A stretch of DNA of 64,000 nt from Selaginella tamariscina. Taxonomy: Eukaryota; Streptophyta; Lycopodiopsida; Selaginellales; Selaginellaceae. This document shows, piece by piece, positions 46,730 through 57,600 of this stretch; positions within the stretch are counted from its first letter, which is position 1, and each line of letters opens with the position of its first letter. The stretch covers positions 186,001-250,000 of the forward strand of contig PUQB01000077.1 of NCBI GenBank assembly GCA_003024785.1. The letters are read 5' to 3'. Below the pieces are notes generated by a model. The model was given only the letters and a program-made list of their open reading frames with translations, made no database searches and was not told where the DNA came from. The position numbers and the translations under genes were made by a program.

Positions 46730-46805
46730 CGGCCGCGTAGCGCAGTGGTGACTTCGGATCCAAAGGTGATGAGTTCGAATCCCATTGTGGTTGGTAACCA
46801 GTTAA
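46730..46805 (+). mobile_element. tRNA-derived SINE-like head
   Basis: Carries RNA polymerase III A-box (TAGCGCAGTGG, about 46738-46748) and B-box (GAGTTCGAATCC, 46771-46782) promoters at tRNA-like spacing. The acceptor stem does not pair and there is no proper 3' end, so it is not a working tRNA. AT-rich sequence follows, as in plant SINEs. The 3' end of the element is not defined. Confidence 0.55.
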
Positions 46806-46847
46806 GGTTAAATATTTTTAGTGCATGATGTTTAAATAATCACATGA

Positions 46848-46947
46848 TCCTTTAATCAAAAAGGCTAACGTGTGAGTATATGCTCACATGAGTTTATAGT
46901 ACAAATCCTTTAATCAAAAAGGCTAACGTGTGAGCATATGCTGGCAT
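46848..46947. repeat. Direct repeat, 2 copies
   Basis: CCTTTAATCAAAAAGGCTAA and the following CGTGTGAG-ATATGCT occur twice, 58 bp apart, just before the chimeric carrier pseudogene. Confidence 0.8.
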
Positions 46948-46969
46948 ATTTTTACTTAATTAACTCATT

Positions 46970-47852
46970 AAATTAAAGGTAGTGCCGAAGGAGTTAGGGT
47001 TGTTCATAACACTGAGTAATGGAAAGAGGTCCGGCATCAAATTATCTGTTCGCTGGGGCGGTTGCAGGGAGCAGTATCCCGAACGGCAACAGCTCCTCTA
47101 GACCGTCTCAAGGTCATTCTTCAAGTACAAACAGCACATATGACTGCACTTCAAGGGATAAAGCAAATATACAAGGAAACTGGCGTTTCTGTTACTACAT
47201 AGGAAATGGAGTTAACATACTTAAAGCAGTGCCTGAGTCAGGTATCAGGTTTTATGCGTTTGAGAAGCTCAAGAAGTTAGCGGCAAGGATTGAAGGTAAA
47301 GACGAGCCAGGAACATTTGGTCGGCTTCTTGCCGGTGGTGTCCGCTGGTGCAATCTCTCTAACATCGATCTATCCTCTGGAGGTATTGAAAACCAGACTA
47401 CAAGTTCTTCCTGGAAAGGCAAGTATGATCACATTAGCTAGAGATATCTATGTGAAAGAGGGTGTTCCTGCACTGTATAGGGGTTTAGTTCCATCCTTGA
47501 CAGGGATAATCCCCTTGGCAGCCATTGAGTTTGCTACATATGAAGCTCTCAAGAAAGGGTGTAGGTCTTTATTGCCTCCAGGATCTGAACAGAAGCCATG
47601 GATGCACATGGCATGTGGTACTGTTGCTGGGGCTGTTGCAGCAACTACCGTGTATCCTTTGCAACTTATTCGCACGAGGTTACAGGCACAGCCTCTTATG
47701 TACGAAGGCATGATAGCTGCCTTCAAAACTATAGTGAAGACTGAGGGTGTGCAGGGCTTGTACAAGGGCTTAGGACCAACATGTGGAAAGTAATACCTGC
47801 TGCTGCCATAACTTACACGGTGTATGAACAAATGAAAAAGTCCCTGTTCTAA
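46970..47852 (+). pseudogene. ATP-Mg/Pi mitochondrial carrier pseudogene, copy A
   Basis: An intronless copy of the carrier part of a calcium-dependent ATP-Mg/Pi carrier (SCaMC/APC type), starting at ATG 47019. Visible parts are [19 protein letters not shown], the signature YPLEVLKTRLQV, and YPLQLIRTRLQA of the third repeat, ending KKSLF. The family has an N-terminal EF-hand regulatory region; it is absent. The frame is broken near the start, near 47335 and near 47780. The lead-in ATTAAATTAAAGGTAGTGCC matches the junction found in copies B and C. Shared 3' flank with copy C extends to about 48060. Confidence 0.88.
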
Positions 47853-48070
47853 CTCAATGAATCAGATGGTAATAATACATGTTGGATTACTACAACAAGT
47901 GTTCTTGCTCATTTCCCTTATAAATATGTTTTAAAGAAGAGAATAACTAAGTGATGCCCTATTCCACATACCAAACAACATATACATGTAGACACGGAAT
48001 AAGAACCATCTAGAGAGAGATAAAGAGAATGAATAATGTAACAAGCATACTGCGTGGTTATTCACCGGAG
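47853..48070 (+). repeat. Flank duplicated with carrier copy C
   Basis: AACTCAATGAATCAGATGGT, GTAATCCAAC-like and GAATAAGAACCAT blocks recur inverted at about 54560-54720, showing that copies A and C share their downstream flank. Confidence 0.75.
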
Positions 48071-50440
48071 GATATGTTTGTACAACTTAAAACAAATCAG
48101 GGTTGCACCTACTCTGTTTGTCACAAAGAGGTGCATGTGTGTGCAACTCTCTTGTTGTAGTAATCCAACGTGTGGTAATTTAATTTTTAACGTACTTACA
48201 ATAATTAAACTTATAAAGTATAAAGCAAAGTGTCTTGTGATGTACTTGGGGCTGGTCAATTGAACTTTTAATTCTTATAAGAATGTTCAACTCGATTGTT
48301 ATGCGATCTACTTGTTTAACCATGCTAACTTGAATGTCAATTAATGCACAACAAATCGTAAGAACCATGTGCAACATATGTAAAATTTATATAAGTTAGT
48401 ATTTAAACTCTTGTAAGTTTGGCACGGTTCCATCGATTAAATAATGTGCGTAGGGTGTGGAGAGTGTACACACATTAAGGTTTAAACCTACTCTTATCGA
48501 TTGTGATTCTACCAACGCATGCATCTAGTTGAACACACATCTTTACTCACTTTATATGGAGAGATGATTAAGCCTACTACTGGTTAAGGAGTTGGTGATT
48601 TAGTAAGTATACATTACACATAATGTTAATTAAATATTAAGTTTACACGTAAAGTAACTTGGGCAATTGACTTAGGGCGGATAAAACACCAAACTCTTAT
48701 GGTAGTGACTGACAGGAGAATGGATAATTCCTTTAAGAAATGGAAAAACAGTTTACAAGAGATCTCTCCTCGATTCCCCCAATCAATCCCTTTTAGCCTT
48801 CAGCTCTACTACGCCCATGCGGCCTAATTATGTTCATTACACTACCATAATCCGACTAACTACCAAGATCTATGGAACCGTTCACCAATTTCCGTTTTAG
48901 CTGCATCATTGTACGAGTGGTTATCATTTGCCACTATAAACGCTATAGTCTACATGGGCACTATCAATCTTCTGCCTAAGCATCCTCCTGCTCTTTCGTT
49001 AGTTACCCTCCCTCTTGAATATGAATATATATGCCAAGTTATACCTTAAAACTAAGGTTAGTACTTACTAACTCATGAGTGGGTTTTTTTTCTTTTATCA
49101 AATCCCTATAAGGCTAATGTTGAACAATTCTCAACATGCAACCGCCAGAAGTGACAGTACATAAAGGCCATTGTTAATAATTTAAATTGTTTAACTTTCA
49201 GACACATATTCTTAACATGAACGTTCCTAACCAAGTGTGGTAGATAACATGCATGCCTAAAAAACCTAACCTCTCTAGAGCATATGTTCAAGGCTTAATA
49301 CCCTTATTCGAGCAAGCATGTGTATGCTTTTAAGAATCACCAACCCCTCAATGTTGAAATTGTGACATAATTTTGGAAGTTATACCTAGGTGTTAGAGTT
49401 TTAATCAAAAGAGCCCAAAGTGGCAACACATGGCTAGTGGTCATTTGGCATTAACCATGTGTGAATGACAACTCTTCCAAAATGATCTCTAGAGTCTGGC
49501 TCAATTGCCCAAGTAAAGACTTATGGTACTAACCTAAGTTTGTAGAGTAATTATCTTTTAAATCCTAGAAGATAAACTTAAGTAAATTTTAGTATCTGTT
49601 TTCAAGAGACTCAAACATGTTCATGACCTAACTTTATTAAGGAGATGTATCTTACACAGACCTTGTGACAAAGCTAAGGCATGAATGCATGCCATAAGCG
49701 AACATAAGTGTTCTACTAAGTAAACCCCCTAAAACTAGGTTTGAACAATTTTAAGCACATAACTATACAAGTTCTTCATGAAAGGGCTTATATTAATAGC
49801 TTAAGCTGTTTAGCCCCTAAACAAGTTCATACCCTAAGAAGAACACCCTTAGCAAGTGTGCCAACTAGCACACCTAGTTATGAGACCTAGACTCCCTTAG
49901 GATATCCAACCCTTTGATCTTAAACCTGTGACATAATCCATGCATCATCTAGTATAGTGTCCATGTTCATACGACACCATTTTCCAAGACATAGGCTATT
50001 TTTGTTATAGCTTATTAGACTAAAGAGTTACACTTGGTATTACAAATGTGTCTTGCAAATGCCAACCCTAAAATCTCTTTTTTGAACTCTTAGGAATATG
50101 ATAAAGAGAACTTGTTATGATCATAATTGAATAAGGGCACAAACAATGCTCACATTATAAAGTTAAAATGTTTGTCTTTCTTTACTATAAATGTTGTTCT
50201 CAACTTGGTGGAGAGGAAAATGCTAGAGAAAAGCCTCAAACCCCTTATTATTGGAATGTGTAATTTAACAAGACTTTCCAAGTGTGTAATCGACTTATTA
50301 GATGAAAGAAGTTAAGTAACCCCTGGATGCAATGTACTTAAATACAACAGTGTGGATATGTCAACTTTAAAGATAGGCTTACCCTTGGCGTGTGACATAC
50401 TCTTACATATTGAAATTTAGGGCGGCACAAAAAAAGTGTG
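48071..50440. other. Gene-poor region
   Basis: No gene or domain recognised. Sequence at about 48640-49020 has the moderate complexity of an old LTR-type repeat, but no paired copy was found in the window. Short frames have no recognisable motif. Confidence 0.5.
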
Positions 50441-50444
50441 CCGT
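50421..50444. other. Small hairpin
   Basis: GGCACA and TGTGCC arms around an A-rich loop, directly before the 91-bp tandem repeat. Confidence 0.5.
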
Positions 50445-50449
50445 AATGA

Positions 50450-50722
50450 CATAAGTTAAGCTTATGTCGGTAAGGAGGAAGGAATTAAACACCTCTCAAG
50501 TTCTGACATGCTCTCAAAGAACCAAACCTACTTAAATGATCATAAGTTAAGCTTATGTCAGTAAGGAGGAAGGAACTAAACACCTCTCAAGTTCTAACAT
50601 GCTCTCAAAGAACCAAACCTACTTAAATGATCATAAGTTAAGCTTATGTCAATAAGGAGGAAGGAACTAAACACCTCTCAAGTTCTGACATGCTCTTAAG
50701 GAACCAAACCTACTTAAATGAT
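50450..50722. repeat. 91-bp tandem repeat, 3 units
   Basis: Units start at 50450, 50541 and 50632 and differ at only a few positions. Each begins CATAAGTTAAGCTTATGTC, a short inverted repeat, and contains AAACACCTCTCAAGTTCT and ACCAAACCTACTTAAATGAT. The near identity implies recent expansion. Confidence 0.95.
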
Positions 50723-50925
50723 GTGACATAGATTCCCCTGTTTTCATGTTTTATAAAGTTGGGCTAACAATAAATATTATTCCCAATGGAATAATACTTG
50801 TTGAGTTTAACCTCACCAACCCTTAAACCCTAATCGAGGGGTTTAAGGCAGGTCAACCCTAGGGTGTTTTTAACTATATTTAACGCACTAAACTCACTAG
50901 AACCAACTAAGAATTTAACTGAAAT

Positions 50926-51117
50926 GACCGTTCTTTACTTTAAAAGTTACTTTTAATAATGATTTGCTCGGGTGTTGTTAGGTATTTATAAAAAATTTAA
51001 GTAAAATTAACACTTCAATCTAGAAGACTCTCTTGTTTTACTTAAAATTTTCTATAAATACCTAACAACACCTGAGCAAATCATTATTAAAAGTAACTTT
51101 TAAAGTAAAGAACGGTC
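50926..51117. mobile_element. 192-bp foldback element with near-perfect arms
   Basis: Arms of about 81 bp (50926-51006 and 51036-51117) differ by only a few changes around a 29-bp loop. It starts GACCGTTCTTTACTTTAAAA and ends with the complement. It may be a foldback MITE or an inverted duplication. A transcript would form a long double-stranded RNA. Confidence 0.9.
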
Positions 51118-52700
51118 ATAATAAAAACATTGACATTAAGTGTTATATTATATAAGAACCAACCTAGTATTAATGTAATATATGACACTTCTTTTTAGAA
51201 CTTAAGACACCATGGTTTACCAAATGCCAACCCTATAAGCCCTCACTTAGAACTCTTTTAGAACCCAACTCCTAAAACCTCCCAACACTTAACTAAGTGT
51301 ATGAACAATGTTCAAAGAGAGTGATTCAAGATATATACGTATGTTGAAAATCATAACTAATAAAGGTAGATTAACCCTTAAGGTGTGTCCAACATCATAC
51401 TTACATTATTTAAGTGATGGAGTTAAATTTGTTACACATGGTTATCATAATTCACCATGCATCAATAGGTGTCCTAATTAAATGAGGACAACCTAAATTG
51501 ATATAGCTCATTTTTAGCATAACGATTGAACTTATAAAATTTTTCATGACCAATAGAGCTTTTGGTTTACAAGGCCTCAAGTGCCATAACATTATTCTGT
51601 TCCCTTTAATTATAAAAGTAAAAAGTTAATTGATGTTAAAAAAAGACTCTTTTACTACTTAATTATGTAATTACGATTTACTTAGTTAAATGACTTCACC
51701 AAAAACCAAATGCATCACAAGACCCAATTAAGGATTAAAATAAAGGTAAGTAAAAACTATTAGTAAGTCAAAGATTACACTATTTACCATTACATAAATA
51801 ATGGTAAAACACACTTTTTGTTTCTTACAATTTCAAAAAAGACTTTTCTTTTGTTTTATTATACTCCCATTAACTAATTAATTAAAAGGGCAATTACTTA
51901 TTAGATTTCTCATTCTATTTATCCATATTTCAATTTCACATGAGAATAAAACTTGGGAAGTGCATTAGAAAAGGTGCTTTCAAAGTACAAATATATACTT
52001 CCTTTATTATATTTAAGTATATTTAATTAGTTTAATAAGGTACATAAGTTATTTATTTAAATATGTTTATCATAATTCTTACATAGTGAAGTCACTTGAC
52101 TTAAATAAATCGTGTGTTAAGCCATCGTGTAACACTGACACGTTCTTTATGTTTTAGGTTGAAGGGAAATGAATAGTGTTGACATGCTTTATAAGTGATG
52201 TGTATAAATATGTTTTATCAGTGGAGAGGAATTCAAACTTTAATAAGTTTGTATTTACAAGTGCATTTTTTAACAAGTGAGGTATAATGTAATTATGTGT
52301 ATCGAAGTATTTCACCAACGGAGATGTGGTAAAAGAAAGGCATAATATTAAGAGTCTATAGTATTAATTTCCTTATTATTACTAAGTGAAGATTAATGTT
52401 TTATATCATAAATTAATATAGAACTTTTGAAGGCTAAAATTATAAAATTTCTCATGTATCATATTGAAATAAGTAAATATGCTTGAGAACTTAAGATATA
52501 TTAGTAAAGATAAAGTTTAAAGTATATAATGAAAATTGAAAATAATTAAAAGTGATTATCTCAAAATTGTTTAACATACACTTGTATTAAAAATGCAATA
52601 ATATTTAATTACATTGAAATTTTAAAATATTATTAAAATAAAAATTATTATCAAACTCTCCACGTTACAAATAAAGACTGGATAGGATACATTAAATGTG
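51118..52700. other. AT-rich spacer, nothing recognised
   Basis: AT-rich, without coding signal. A weak inverted repeat (AGTGTTATATTATATA and AATGTAATATATGACACT) lies at about 51139-51190. Confidence 0.5.
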
Positions 52701-52711
52701 TATTAAAATTT

Positions 52712-52825
52712 GAAAGACGGCACCCCCATCACCGTGGAGAAGATAGCTACTGTGGTGAGGGCAGCCAACGTGAAGGTGGATTCTAAGAGAAGAGGAACAT
52801 CAATTTTGATCTTCAGCATTGGGTC
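52712..52825 (+). pseudogene. Acidic ribosomal protein P1 fragment, copy B
   Basis: Plus-strand translation reads KDGTPITVEKIATVVRAANV and continues KVDS, matching the conserved N-terminal helix region of plant 60S acidic ribosomal protein P1. A Gly/Asp-rich part follows, in place of the P1 hinge. It runs into ATTAAATTAAAGATAGTGCA and then into carrier fragment B. The fragment has no start codon. Confidence 0.75.
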
Positions 52826-52901
52826 CGATGGAGATGGTAGCGGAGGCATTAAATTAAAGATAGTGCAAAACCAGTATAAAAGATAAGGTATTGTGAGAGT
52901 A

Positions 52902-53088
52902 ATGGAAAGAGGTGAAGAACTTAGTCGGATATCAACCTATCTGTTGGCTGGGCGGTTGCAGGAGCGGTATATCGAATTGCAACAGCTCCTCTAAGGTCAT
53001 TCTTCAAGTACAAACAGCATACGTGACTCCATTTCAAGGGATAAAACAGATATACACCTTTCTGGTTACTACGTAAGAAATGGAGATC
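52902..53088 (+). pseudogene. ATP-Mg/Pi carrier fragment, copy B
   Basis: Corresponds to the first transmembrane segment and first loop of the carrier (ATGGAAAGAGGTGAAGAAC onward, to GGTTACTACGTAAGAAATGG, the YYIGNG region). The reading frame is broken. It is cut off exactly where BAHD acyltransferase sequence begins. Confidence 0.78.
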
Positions 53089-53089
53089 T

Positions 53090-53575
53090 GTAATGAAGGC
53101 AAGAAATCTCAAGCCAATTGAGACTACCGCTCTTAGCTTTGCTGTGGATAGACGAGAAAGATTTAAACCAAAACTTCCACACAGATACTTTGGCAATGTT
53201 GTTTTCGGAACGCACACAACTTGCTCCGCGGAGGAGCTGATGAGTAATCCCTTCGGTTTTGGTGTGAAGCTGGCACAGGACGCAAAAAGCGTGTGGACGA
53301 TAAGTATCTCAGGTGTATGGTTGATTGGATTGAGGAACATGCGGAGCTTCCTCTTCCATGTGTGGATCCAAGATGTGTTCTTCTAGTGACGAGCTGGGCA
53401 AGGTTTCCCCTCTACCAAGTGAATTTTGGTACGGAAGAAGCCAGCATTTGCAGGATCTGCAAGTGCACCGGGGTTAGTTGTCTTCTTGTCTGTTGACAAT
53501 CACGGAAATATCAATGTTCTTGCTGGGCTGATATCCTGCCATGCCCGAATCTTTAGTGTGCGAAATCGTGAATTT
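53090..53575 (+). pseudogene. BAHD acyltransferase 3'-half fragment
   Basis: Translates to the C-terminal half of a BAHD acyltransferase of the hydroxycinnamoyltransferase (HCT-like) type. Visible parts are ALSFAVDRRERFKPKLP, HRYFGNVVFGTHTTCSAEEL, and in the next frame DDKYLRCMVDWIEEH and FPLYQVNFG, where the DFGWG motif should be. In a third frame follow KPAFAGSASAPGLVVF and HGNINVLAGLISCHARIF. Two frame changes (about 53290 and 53430) and the missing catalytic HxxxD half make it non-functional. It adjoins the carrier fragment without a gap. Confidence 0.85.
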
Positions 53576-54560
53576 CACGCTGTGTATTGCTTTCTCAAGA
53601 TGTTGCTCCATATTAATATGTGTTTTAGAGCATTGACTGGGTCAATACATAGGGTCCGTGTTCAACCGTGATTGCGGGACCACGGCAACACGCCGTCGTT
53701 CACGGCGTGTTTTGGAGCTACGAGTCTGTGCTTATGAACGTAATAATTTCCTATTCAGAGAGTGTGGATGTAAATACTGTGTTTCTGTGTATGCAACTCG
53801 ACAATACACACGAGAATTCGGCCTAGCCTTTTTCTAAGTTTGAAAAATAAGCTCAAAGCTAATCAATCAGTAGTTAAAAGTGACTCATTGATTGAGAACA
53901 AACCCATCACAAGATTGTGCGAATCGCAAGAACTAGGCTGGTTTAGGTTCTTTTGAGTATATCTAGAGTTACATGCAACATGTGAAGAGGAATTTCTGCC
54001 GCCTATGCATGGGCGTTATGGAAAGATATCAGAAGACCTAGAAGACGTGGAACATAAAGTACGATCGATAATCCGGTTCAAGGATGGTGTCTCGGACGAG
54101 AATAAGTGGTTGACAAATAAAAAGGATGGTGTTTCGGACGAGGATAAGTGGTTGACAAAGAAAAAACTGAAGGTCAAGTGCGTAAAAGTGGAGACAAAGT
54201 GCTCAACAGTGGACAGCCACATGTCCGTCTCGATGGGGAACGCAGGACTGATTTGTCTGAGAATATGCATGGATGGGGAACAGTAGAATGCAGTTTCACA
54301 GGAGTTTTGTCTAGGAATCAAAATTAAGAAACTTAGAACAATGGAGAAGCATGACAAAATGGAACTTCGGAAATGAATCAAATGACATCTTCGTGCATGA
54401 AAGACAAAAGCTTTAATATTAAAATGAAACAAAAAAACAACTTAATCAAATGTCTTAAACATTGATCGATAAGAATCGAAATATTCTAGTATAAAATGTA
54501 TACGTGTGAACCTTACTATGTTCTGAGGTTGAACATGGCATATCCCTGTTGGTGAATAAA
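53576..54560. other. Unassigned region
   Basis: A small hairpin with AACACGCCGT and ACGGCGTGTT arms lies at about 53686-53711. A frame at 54005-54286 contains two 42-bp direct repeats (KDGVSDENKWLTNK, then KDGVSDEDKWLTKK). It is lysine-rich and does not resemble a known family. I cannot say whether it is expressed. Confidence 0.4.
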
Positions 54561-54722
54561 CACACGCAATGTAACATTATTCATTTCTCTTTATCTCTCT
54601 CTAAATGGTTCTTATTCCCGTGTCGACCGTGCATCACTTAGCCATTTAAACATACAAGTGAAATGAACAAGAACACTTGTTGTAGTAATCCAACATCTAT
54701 TATTACTATCTGATTCATTGAG

Positions 54723-55547
54723 TTAGAACAGCGACTTCTTCATTTGTTCATACACCTAAGTTATGGCAGCAGCAGGTATTACTTTCCACATGTTGGGTCC
54801 TAATCCCTTGTACAAGCCCTGCACACCCTCGATGTTCACTATAGTTTTGAAGGCATCTATCATGCCTTGGTACATAAGAGGCTGTGCCTGTAACCTCGTG
54901 CGAATAAGTTGCAAAGGATACACGCTGGTTGCTGCAACAGCTCCAGCAATAGTACCACATGCCATGTGCATCCATGGCTTCTGTTCAGATCCTAGAGGCA
55001 ATAAAGACCTAGACCCTTTCTTGAGAGCTTCGTATGTAGCAAACTCAATGGCTGCCAATGGGGTTATCCCTGTCAAGGATGGAACTAAACCCTTATATAG
55101 TGCAGGAACGCCCTCTTTCACATAGATATCTCTCACTAATGTGATCGTACTTGTTTTCCATGAAGAACTTGTACTCTGGTTTTCAATACCTCCAGAGGAT
55201 AGATCGATGTTAAAGAGATTGCCCCAGCTGCGCCACCAGCAAGAAGCTGACCAAATGTTCCTGGCTCGTATTTGCCTTCAATCTTCGCCGCTAACTTCTT
55301 GAGCTTCTCAAACGCACAAAACAGGCACTGCTTTGAGTATGTTAACTCCATTTCCTATGTAGTAACCAGAAAAGCCAGTTTCCTTGTATATCTGTTTAAT
55401 CTTTTGAAATGGAATTATATATGCTGTTTATACTTGGAGAATGACCTTGAGACGGTCTAAAGGAGTTGTAGCAGTTCAGGATACTGCTCCTGCAACTGCC
55501 GCGAACAGGTAGTTTAATATCCGACTACGCTCTTCACCTCTTTCCAT
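54723..55547 (-). pseudogene. ATP-Mg/Pi mitochondrial carrier pseudogene, copy C
   Basis: A minus-strand, intronless copy of the carrier domain from ATG 55547 to the stop at 54723. It carries YPLEVLKTRVQV, ARDIYVKEGVPALY-type and YPLQLIRTRLQA motifs and ends KKSLF. A stop falls right after AAAIT (a TAG where copy A has TACACG), and the frame changes near 55140 and in the first third. It lacks the EF-hand region, as copies A and B do. Upstream it is joined to a P1 fragment by the same junction as copy B. Confidence 0.88.
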
Positions 55548-55618
55548 TACTCTTACAACGTTATGAAGAACCCTAACTCTCTTGATCCATTTCATACTGG
55601 TCTTGCACTATCTTTAAT

Positions 55619-55830
55619 TTAATGCCTCCGCCACCACCTCCATCGGATCCAAGGCTGAGGATCAAAATTGACGCTCCTCTTCTCATGCAACTTGGAGAAA
55701 AAGTTGGGTCCTGCCTTCACCAGAGTAGCTATCTTCTCCACCGTGATGGGATGCCGTCTCTCGTAAAGAAAAAGTGCAGCGTACGTGCAAGCATTCTTCC
55801 TCTCCATAGCTCCTCTCTCCTTCTAGCAAA
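55619..55830 (-). pseudogene. Acidic ribosomal protein P1 fragment, copy C
   Basis: The minus strand reads NACTYAALFLYERRHPITVE and continues KIATLVKAG, matching the conserved start of plant P1 proteins (ACTYAAL, PIT, EKI, LVK). The Gly-rich hinge follows in another frame. It keeps more of the P1 N-terminus than copy B. The Gly-rich end joins ATTAAATTAAAGATAGTGCA, about 45 bp before the carrier leader. Confidence 0.78.
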
Positions 55831-55869
55831 AACCCTTGTCTACTCAAGAATAAACACATTTATTTAATA

Positions 55870-56770
55870 TTTACTATCCAAAACAAAACCAACCTTTTAT
55901 TATATTTAACAGAAAAAATATGAAATCAACCCTTTATTATATTTAATAGAAAAAAATATGAAGAACTGAGTCCCAACCATGATCGATATAGGAATAATAT
56001 ATATTTTATATTGACTAGTTTAACTTATTAATTATAATAAAAATTAATGAAATAAAGATCAATTTGGCAGGGCTCTTAGAACACTAACGATGTAGCAACG
56101 AGGGGTTGAACTTCATATTGGTATTCATAAATATGTAGTTGAGATGAAAAGATCAAGTTATAATCTAATCACACTGAAAAGTGATGTATAATCACATATG
56201 CCATATAAGTTTAATGTAGTTAAATACAATCACAAGTTTAAATCGATTTTTGAACTCACGCAACACATGATATCTTTTTCAAAAAAACTGCAAACCAAAG
56301 ATAAAAGAGATCTAATCAAACCAACTTTGACTTGAAAAATATAATGTGTTTTATTAAATTTATTGTAGAAACTTAATTTTAGTGTGCATATTTTGATGGC
56401 TGAAAATCAAATTACTTTACTTTTTTGGAGGGCATGTTGCTCTCTTGTAAGTGCATCAATTCTGCTTTAGGATGTTTAATTTAAAGTTGAAGATACCCAG
56501 GTAAATGTGACAAATTCATGAGAAAAAAAAAATAAAAAACTAAAAAATCCATACTTTAGACAAATAAAAGAGTGGGAGAAGTAATTAAACTGTCAAATCA
56601 CTACTTAAAGAGTAATGCTTTAATTAAAATAAAATTAAATTAAGTAAAGAAATCTAGTGTAGTGGTGTTTGATGGCTCTTTGGTTAACCCTTGAAGTGAT
56701 GTGTGTTATGATAGCATCAACAACGATTAGAGTTCCTACAAAAACATAATGAAACAACCATCTCAAGAAT
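55870..56770. other. AT-rich spacer, nothing recognised
   Basis: AT-rich sequence with a short tandem repeat near 55890-55960 (CAACCTTTTATTATATTTAA, twice). No gene is seen. Confidence 0.5.
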
Positions 56771-56781
56771 CTAAATTGTAT

Positions 56782-56823
56782 AGAGCATGCTCAAGATCAC
56801 AAAAAGGCAGGAATGGAGGCTAT
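56782..56823 (-). pseudogene. CVNH exon-1 relic B
   Basis: The minus strand carries GCCTCCATTCCTGCCTTTTT and GTGATCTTGAGCATGCTC, matching CVNH exon 1; the start codon is ATA instead of ATG. The conserved flank ACATAATGAAACAACCAT lies downstream. The upstream flank (AATGGTCTAAAAGAACTTAA) is shared with relic A at 44.2 kb. Confidence 0.65.
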
Positions 56824-56829
56824 TAAATT

Positions 56830-57600
56830 TGTAAATGTAACACTCTAAAATGTCTGTTTGTTTGGCTGTAAATGGTCTAAAAGAACTTAAATAAAGTGAG
56901 CTACTAATGTGTGTGGCTCTGTCAGCAAGAGCTCGGAACTGTATAAAATCTTTTAAAAATATTCTTGTGAAAATCTTTAGTGTCGAGGATTTTCCCGACT
57001 TCGGTGTGGGAGTGAACACATGTGGATAAATTTTATAAATTCAGGCCACAATAAACTTAGAAAGTAAAAACAGAGTGTCTTTACATAATTACTGTAGATA
57101 AGAAGGTTTTTGTCCAGTAGTATCAATTAATTATATATAGTAAAAACTTGAAAAATAATGAACATAATTAACCTTCAACATCTGCCATAGAGTAAAGTGT
57201 GTTAATTTCATATTGGCTTGTGAATGAATATAAGATCCATGAATAATATACAAACCAACACATACTACATTATATATGCAAGGCGTGTAATTGCAATTTG
57301 TGCATGTTCTTTTACTTTGAAACTTGTGATAGGAACATATGGGGTATTAGGAAATTAAATACTGCATTCTATCCTTGTAAGATAAATAGGATACATGCTT
57401 TAGTAGTCCTTTTACCTTATGTTCAACAAGTTCGCCTTTTATCAATTACCAAATATAATGTTTTTATTCACCTTGTTAGAGATTTTTGCCTGATTTTAAG
57501 TTACTTACGTTCCGTCATTGTTGGGATGTCATGTCTTTGAAAAGGGGTGTAATTAAAATGTTTAGCCTAGTCCCGTGGGTGGTCTTGGTAGTCAAACACC
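56830..57600. other. AT-rich spacer, nothing recognised
   Basis: The region after the CVNH relic. Frames at 57298-57540 (plus) and 56771-57019 (minus) show no recognisable motif. Confidence 0.45.

Noticed and set aside
46730-46805. A functional tRNA gene.
   Set aside because: A and B boxes are present, but the acceptor stem does not pair and there is no normal 3' end.
47448-47831. Long antisense frames across carrier copies A and C (also 54763-55125).
   Set aside because: They are mirror frames of the carrier sequence, without a domain of their own.
48640-50400. Possible LTR or solo repeat in the gene-poor stretch.
   Set aside because: Complexity suggests an old repeat, but no partner copy or defined end is visible in the window.
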